A DNA stretch of 64,000 nt. Source: Halomonas denitrificans. GTDB taxonomy: Bacteria > Pseudomonadota > Gammaproteobacteria > Xanthomonadales > Wenzhouxiangellaceae. Below are positions 60,517 to 64,000 of this stretch, piece by piece. Numbering within the stretch: the stretch's first letter is position 1; each line of letters opens with the position of its first letter. Where the stretch lies: positions 682,001-746,000 of the forward strand of contig JAHVKF010000001.1 of assembly GCA_019800895.1 (NCBI GenBank), given 5' to 3'. Under the pieces are notes generated by a model. It worked only from the letters and a program-made list of their open reading frames with translations. It had not been told where the DNA came from and ran no database searches. Made by a program: the position numbers and the translations under genes.

Positions 60517-62969
60517 GCCCCCTGCGTCTGTCGTCGCGCTTGCTGGTGCGCCAGGGGCGCTCCGGCGCGCTCTGGATGCTGATTCTCGGGCTGGCCGTCG
60601 CCACCGCGGCGCTGACCGCGGTCACGCTGTTCACGGACCGGGTCGGACGGGCGCTCGACCGTCAGGCCGGCGAGGTGCTGGCGGCCGACCTGCGCATCAG
60701 CAGCCGCGACGGAATCGATCCGGCCTGGGTCGACGAAGCCGAGCGCCTGGGGCTCGACACCGCGCGGGTGCTCGAACTCGATACCGTGGTGTTTTCCGAG
60801 TCCGATTCGGGCTTGTTCGAGATCAAGGGCGTCAGCAGCGGCTACCCGCTGCGCGGCCGCCTCAGGACCAGCGGCGGGGCGGGACTCCCCGACGCCCCGG
60901 CGGAGGCACTGCCGGCCCGGGGCGAGGCATGGATCGAGCCGCGCGGCCTGCGTACGCTCGGCATCGAACTCGGTGACACGATCTGGATCGGCGAACGGGA
61001 GCTGGAGGTCACCCGCCTGCTCACCTACGAGCCCGACCGGGGGGACGGCCCGTTCGCGCTGGCGCCCCGCGTTCTGCTCGCCCTCGACGATCTCGCCTCG
61101 GCCGGTCTGCTGGGGCCCGGATCCCGCGCCAGCCATCGCCTGCTGCTCGCCGGGGCCAGCGATCTCGTCCAATCGTACGCCGAAGCGATCGAGCCGACGC
61201 TCGACGATCGAAGCCGCCTGACCACCGTCGACGAGGCGGACGCCCGCACCGCGGGCGCGCTCGAACAGGCGCGGCGCTTCCTCGCGGTCGCGGCCCTGAC
61301 CGCCGTGGTCCTCGCTGCCGTCGCGGTGCTGCTGGCCGCGCTGCGCTTCGCCGACGCCCAGCGCGACCTGGTGGCGGTCCTGAAGGCCTTCGGGGCCCAC
61401 GGTCGCGACGTGCAGCGAGCCCTGGTGCTGATGCTGCTGTGGCTGGTCCTGATCGCGGTCGTCATCGGCGGCGCGGCGGGCGCGATCGGCCAGCAGGGAA
61501 TCGCCGACATCCTCGGTCGCGGGCTGCAGGAGCCGCTGCCTCCCGTTTCGGCCTCGCCGATGCCCGGCATCGCGCTGTTTACCGCCCTGCTGGCAATCGG
61601 CTTCGCCCTGCCTCCGCTGGCCGCGCTGCGCCGCGTGCCGCCGATGCGCATCCTGAACCGCTCGCTCGACCGCGGATCGCGCGCCGGCGCGTCGGGTTGG
61701 CTGCTGGCTGTCGCCGTCGCCCTGATGATCCCGGTCCTGCAGCTCGGCGAGGCACGCCTGGCGATGCTGGTGCTCGGTGGCTGCGCCGTACTCGCGCTGG
61801 CGCTGGCAGCGAGCGCCTGGGCGGCCGTGCGGATCACCCGCGCCGCGGCCCGGCGCGTCCGGGGCACCTATCGTTTCGGCCTGGCCGGACTGGGTCGGCG
61901 CGAGGCCATGAGCATCGTCCAGACCGTGGCCCTGGGCCTCGGCCTGATGGCCCTGCTGCTGCTGGTGGTGGTGCGGACCGAATTGATCGAGCAGTGGCGT
62001 GCCAGCCTGCCGGTCGACACGCCGAACCACTTCCTGATCAACGTGCAGCCGGTGCAGGCCGACGACGTCCGGCAGCGCCTCGCCGCTCTCGGAGCGACCG
62101 GACTGCAGGTCCGCCCCATGGCCAATGCCAACCTGGTCTCGATCGACGGCGACACGCCGCGCGAGGACCCGTTCACCGGCCAGGTCAACCTGTCCTGGAT
62201 CGATCGCCTGCCGCCGGCCAACGAGGTCACCGAGGGGCGCTTCTGGGCCCCCGGCGAGCGAGGTCAGATCTCGGTCGCCCGGCGCTGGTCCGAGCGGGTC
62301 GGGGTCGGCCTCGGCGATCGAATGACCTTCGACGCCGGGGGGCGGACCCTCACCGCCGAAGTGACGAGCATCCGCGACGTCGACTGGGGATCGTTCAACG
62401 TCAATTTCTTCCTGCTGTTGACGCCGGAAGCTGCGGACTCCCTGCCCCACCAGTACGTGGCCAGTTTCCGCGTTTCCGAGGACGCGCTGGATGCGCTGGA
62501 CGACCTCGCCCGCGAGCTGCCCAATGCCACGCTGCTCGACGTCGGAGCGCTGGTCGACCGGGTGTTCGAGATCATCGACCAGGTCAGCCGGGCGGCCCAG
62601 GTGGTGTTCCTGTTCACGCTGGTCGCCGGCCTGGTCGTGCTGCTGGCCGCCCTGGAAGCAACCCGGGATCAGCGACGCAGCGAGGCCGCCCTGGTCCGCG
62701 CGCTCGGCGCGGATCGGCGCATGGTGCGGGGCGGTCTGCTGCTCGAGTACGGAATCATGGCAGCGATCGCGGCTTCGCTGGCCTGCTGCGGCGCGGCGGT
62801 CGTCGGTGCACTGCTGGCCGACGAACTGTTCGGCTTCGCCTATCGGCCCGGCTTCGCCCTGTTCGCGCTCGGTTTCTCGGTCGCCGTCACGCTGATCGTG
62901 GGCGCCGGCTGGCTGGGCAATCGAAGCGTGCTCGCGACCCCGCCGGTCAGGATTCTCCGCGCACGCTGA
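60513..62969 (+). CDS. ABC transporter permease of the YbbP type
   Basis: This 818-residue FtsX-domain permease forms the membrane part of the YbbA-YbbP complex, thought to extract or move envelope components together with TesA. It has an N-terminal helix (~20-40), a periplasmic MacB-like region (~45-240), three helices, then a second periplasmic region (~500-680) and a second set of helices. '[20 protein letters not shown]' and '[20 protein letters not shown]' are typical FtsX-type marks. It starts at ATG 60513, coupled to the ATPase. Confidence 0.9.
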   Translation: MSPLRLSSRLLVRQGRSGALWMLILGLAVATAALTAVTLFTDRVGRALDRQAGEVLAADLRISSRDGIDPAWVDEAERLGLDTARVLELDTVVFSESDSGLFEIKGVSSGYPLRGRLRTSGGAGLPDAPAEALPARGEAWIEPRGLRTLGIELGDTIWIGERELEVTRLLTYEPDRGDGPFALAPRVLLALDDLASAGLLGPGSRASHRLLLAGASDLVQSYAEAIEPTLDDRSRLTTVDEADARTAGALEQARRFLAVAALTAVVLAAVAVLLAALRFADAQRDLVAVLKAFGAHGRDVQRALVLMLLWLVLIAVVIGGAAGAIGQQGIADILGRGLQEPLPPVSASPMPGIALFTALLAIGFALPPLAALRRVPPMRILNRSLDRGSRAGASGWLLAVAVALMIPVLQLGEARLAMLVLGGCAVLALALAASAWAAVRITRAAARRVRGTYRFGLAGLGRREAMSIVQTVALGLGLMALLLLVVVRTELIEQWRASLPVDTPNHFLINVQPVQADDVRQRLAALGATGLQVRPMANANLVSIDGDTPREDPFTGQVNLSWIDRLPPANEVTEGRFWAPGERGQISVARRWSERVGVGLGDRMTFDAGGRTLTAEVTSIRDVDWGSFNVNFFLLLTPEAADSLPHQYVASFRVSEDALDALDDLARELPNATLLDVGALVDRVFEIIDQVSRAAQVVFLFTLVAGLVVLLAALEATRDQRRSEAALVRALGADRRMVRGGLLLEYGIMAAIAASLACCGAAVVGALLADELFGFAYRPGFALFALGFSVAVTLIVGAGWLGNRSVLATPPVRILRAR

Positions 62970-63047
62970 TCGCGCATTCCCGGCGGAGCCCGGGATGGCG
63001 CAGGTCGAGACGACGAGCCGACCGCAGCGAGCGGCCGGGAGCTCCGT

Positions 63048-64000
63048 TTACGGGGCGCCGGACTCGAACGAGCCGTCGAACAGCGGATCGAACTGCGGGT
63101 GAGCCCGGTGGTGGTAGCGACCGGCGTCCAGCGGTCCGATGTCTTCGATCGTGCCATCCGGCCAGACGATCGTGACATCGGCTTCGACCGCGTCGGCCAG
63201 CCCGAAGTGCAGCACGGGATCGTGACTGGACCCTCGGGATTCGCCGGCGCGCATCTCGCGAAGCTGGATACCGTCGGCCGTCTCGATCTCCACCCAGGCG
63301 CCGAGCGCATCGCGCGTCACGCCGGGTCCGCCTCCTTCGAGACGGAATCCGATCCAGTTGCCGGCCGTGCTCTGGTTCCGGTACAGGCGATAGCCCTGGG
63401 TCGAATGCCCGAGGACCAGGTCCATCCGTCCGTCGCGGTCGTAGTCGATCCGCGCCGCCGAGATGGTCACGATGTCGTTACCCAGACCCGACTGCGCGGT
63501 GACGTTCTCGAAGGTGCCGTCACCGAGGTTCCGGCTGCACTGGTCGGCACCATCGGGGGTGCCGCCCGGGGTCGGCATGATCGCCAGGTAGGCGTCCTCG
63601 TATCCATCGTGGTCGAAGTCGGAGAAGATCGTGGCCCAGCCGATCCCGGGGTGATTCACCCCGGCAGCGTCCTGGTGCTCCTCGAACGCCAGCGGATCGT
63701 CGCCGGTGGCCCGCAGCAGGACCTGCTCGCCGATGCTGGAAAAGTAGAGATCGACCAGGCCGTCCCGGTCGATGTCCCCGGCGGCGATCCCCATGCCGAA
63801 GACCGGCCGATCGGCACCGCTGGCCGGGGCCACGTCGACCATGCAGACGCCGCTGCAGCCGAGCCCGACGTTGCGCCACAGGGAATTGCCGACTTCCTTG
63901 TCGTTGACCACGTACAGGTCGCTCGCGCCGTCGCGGTCGATGTCGGCGATCATGGCCGCGAGGGCCGGACGGGCCAGGCTCGGATAGTCGAAGTCCAGCG
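63048..64000 (-). CDS. Secreted CRTAC1/ASPIC-UnbV protein, 5' part beyond the window
   Basis: The visible 317 residues are the C-terminal part of an FG-GAP/VCBS-type protein. Repeats of the calcium-binding kind D-x-D-x-D-G-x-x-D are seen: 'ADIDRDGASDLYVVND', 'GDIDRDGLVDLYFSSIG', 'SDFDHDGYEDAYLAIMP' and 'IDYDRDGRMDLVLGHS'. A CRTAC1/ASPIC-UnbV domain (~residues 185-300 of the visible part) ends the repeats with 'VTIVWPDGTIEDI'. The last residues 'PLFDGSFESGAP' form a short tail. The frame is open to base 64000, so no start can be given. Probably secreted; function unknown. Confidence 0.87.
   Translation of the reverse strand, partial: LDFDYPSLARPALAAMIADIDRDGASDLYVVNDKEVGNSLWRNVGLGCSGVCMVDVAPASGADRPVFGMGIAAGDIDRDGLVDLYFSSIGEQVLLRATGDDPLAFEEHQDAAGVNHPGIGWATIFSDFDHDGYEDAYLAIMPTPGGTPDGADQCSRNLGDGTFENVTAQSGLGNDIVTISAARIDYDRDGRMDLVLGHSTQGYRLYRNQSTAGNWIGFRLEGGGPGVTRDALGAWVEIETADGIQLREMRAGESRGSSHDPVLHFGLADAVEADVTIVWPDGTIEDIGPLDAGRYHHRAHPQFDPLFDGSFESGAP

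Overview
The window is a dense, GC-rich chromosomal segment from a gammaproteobacterium. Four things point to the Xanthomonadales/Wenzhouxiangella/Lysobacter neighbourhood: the gene order topA-smg-dprA-lysM | def-fmt-rsmB-DUF4390-ntrY-ntrX-trkA-trkH, a MetX-like enzyme of the serine O-succinyltransferase type, several exported proteins with lineage-style C-terminal extensions, and lipoproteins with ordinary lipoboxes. This placement is inference; there is no rRNA in the window. No phage, plasmid, IS element, CRISPR array or secondary-metabolite cluster is visible.

Layout. 1-7.7 kb: gamma-glutamyltransferase (cut by the left edge), a palindromic intergenic unit, malate dehydrogenase, a DUF4399 protein, an exported peroxiredoxin, a coupled dsbB / class II DAHP synthase pair, and histidine ammonia-lyase. 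7.7-11.5 kb: yajC-secD-secF plus a small exported protein (minus strand). 11.5-17.3 kb: acetyl-CoA synthetase, two coupled membrane proteins behind a LOG-family protein, and a cytochrome c lipoprotein coupled to a rhomboid protease. 17.3-20.5 kb: an ECF sigma / membrane anti-sigma-like / DUF4097 operon and hemF. 20.6-26 kb: topA, smg, dprA and a LysM protein (minus). 26.1-37.8 kb: a long plus-strand run from peptide deformylase to the Trk potassium system, serine O-succinyltransferase and a cysteine dioxygenase-type cupin, ending at tRNA-Leu(CAA). 37.7-47.9 kb: a CSS-EAL phosphodiesterase, an exported formylglycine-generating-enzyme-like protein, RNase D, tRNA-Arg(CCT), a large secreted metalloprotease, an FMN reductase and an exported protein with an IPTL-CTERM-like tail. 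48-52.6 kb: fabI and the ETF/ETF-quinone oxidoreductase set. 52.6-64 kb: a double glycosyltransferase, an AI-2E-family permease, a META lipoprotein, an exported cyclophilin with an extra C-terminal domain, a GGDEF protein, divergent tesA and ybbA-ybbP-like genes, and a CRTAC1-type secreted protein cut by the right edge.

How the genes work together. Most are housekeeping: protein export (SecDF-YajC), translation start and rRNA methylation (def, fmt, rsmB), potassium uptake with a two-component system, acetate activation, and electron entry from flavoprotein dehydrogenases (EtfAB to Etf-QO). Overlapping start/stop codons couple many pairs.

The least ordinary signals are five. (1) A ~125-residue C-terminal domain occurs twice in the metalloprotease and once in the cyclophilin. 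(2) Three intergenic palindromic units have different sequences but the same layout. (3) An NtrX-like regulator has lost the Walker A lysine, the Walker B glutamate and the GAFTGA loop. (4) A sigma/anti-sigma/DUF4097 operon encodes about nine SGD-type repeats. (5) One polypeptide carries two glycosyltransferase modules. I did not find a convincing new multi-gene defence or biosynthetic system.
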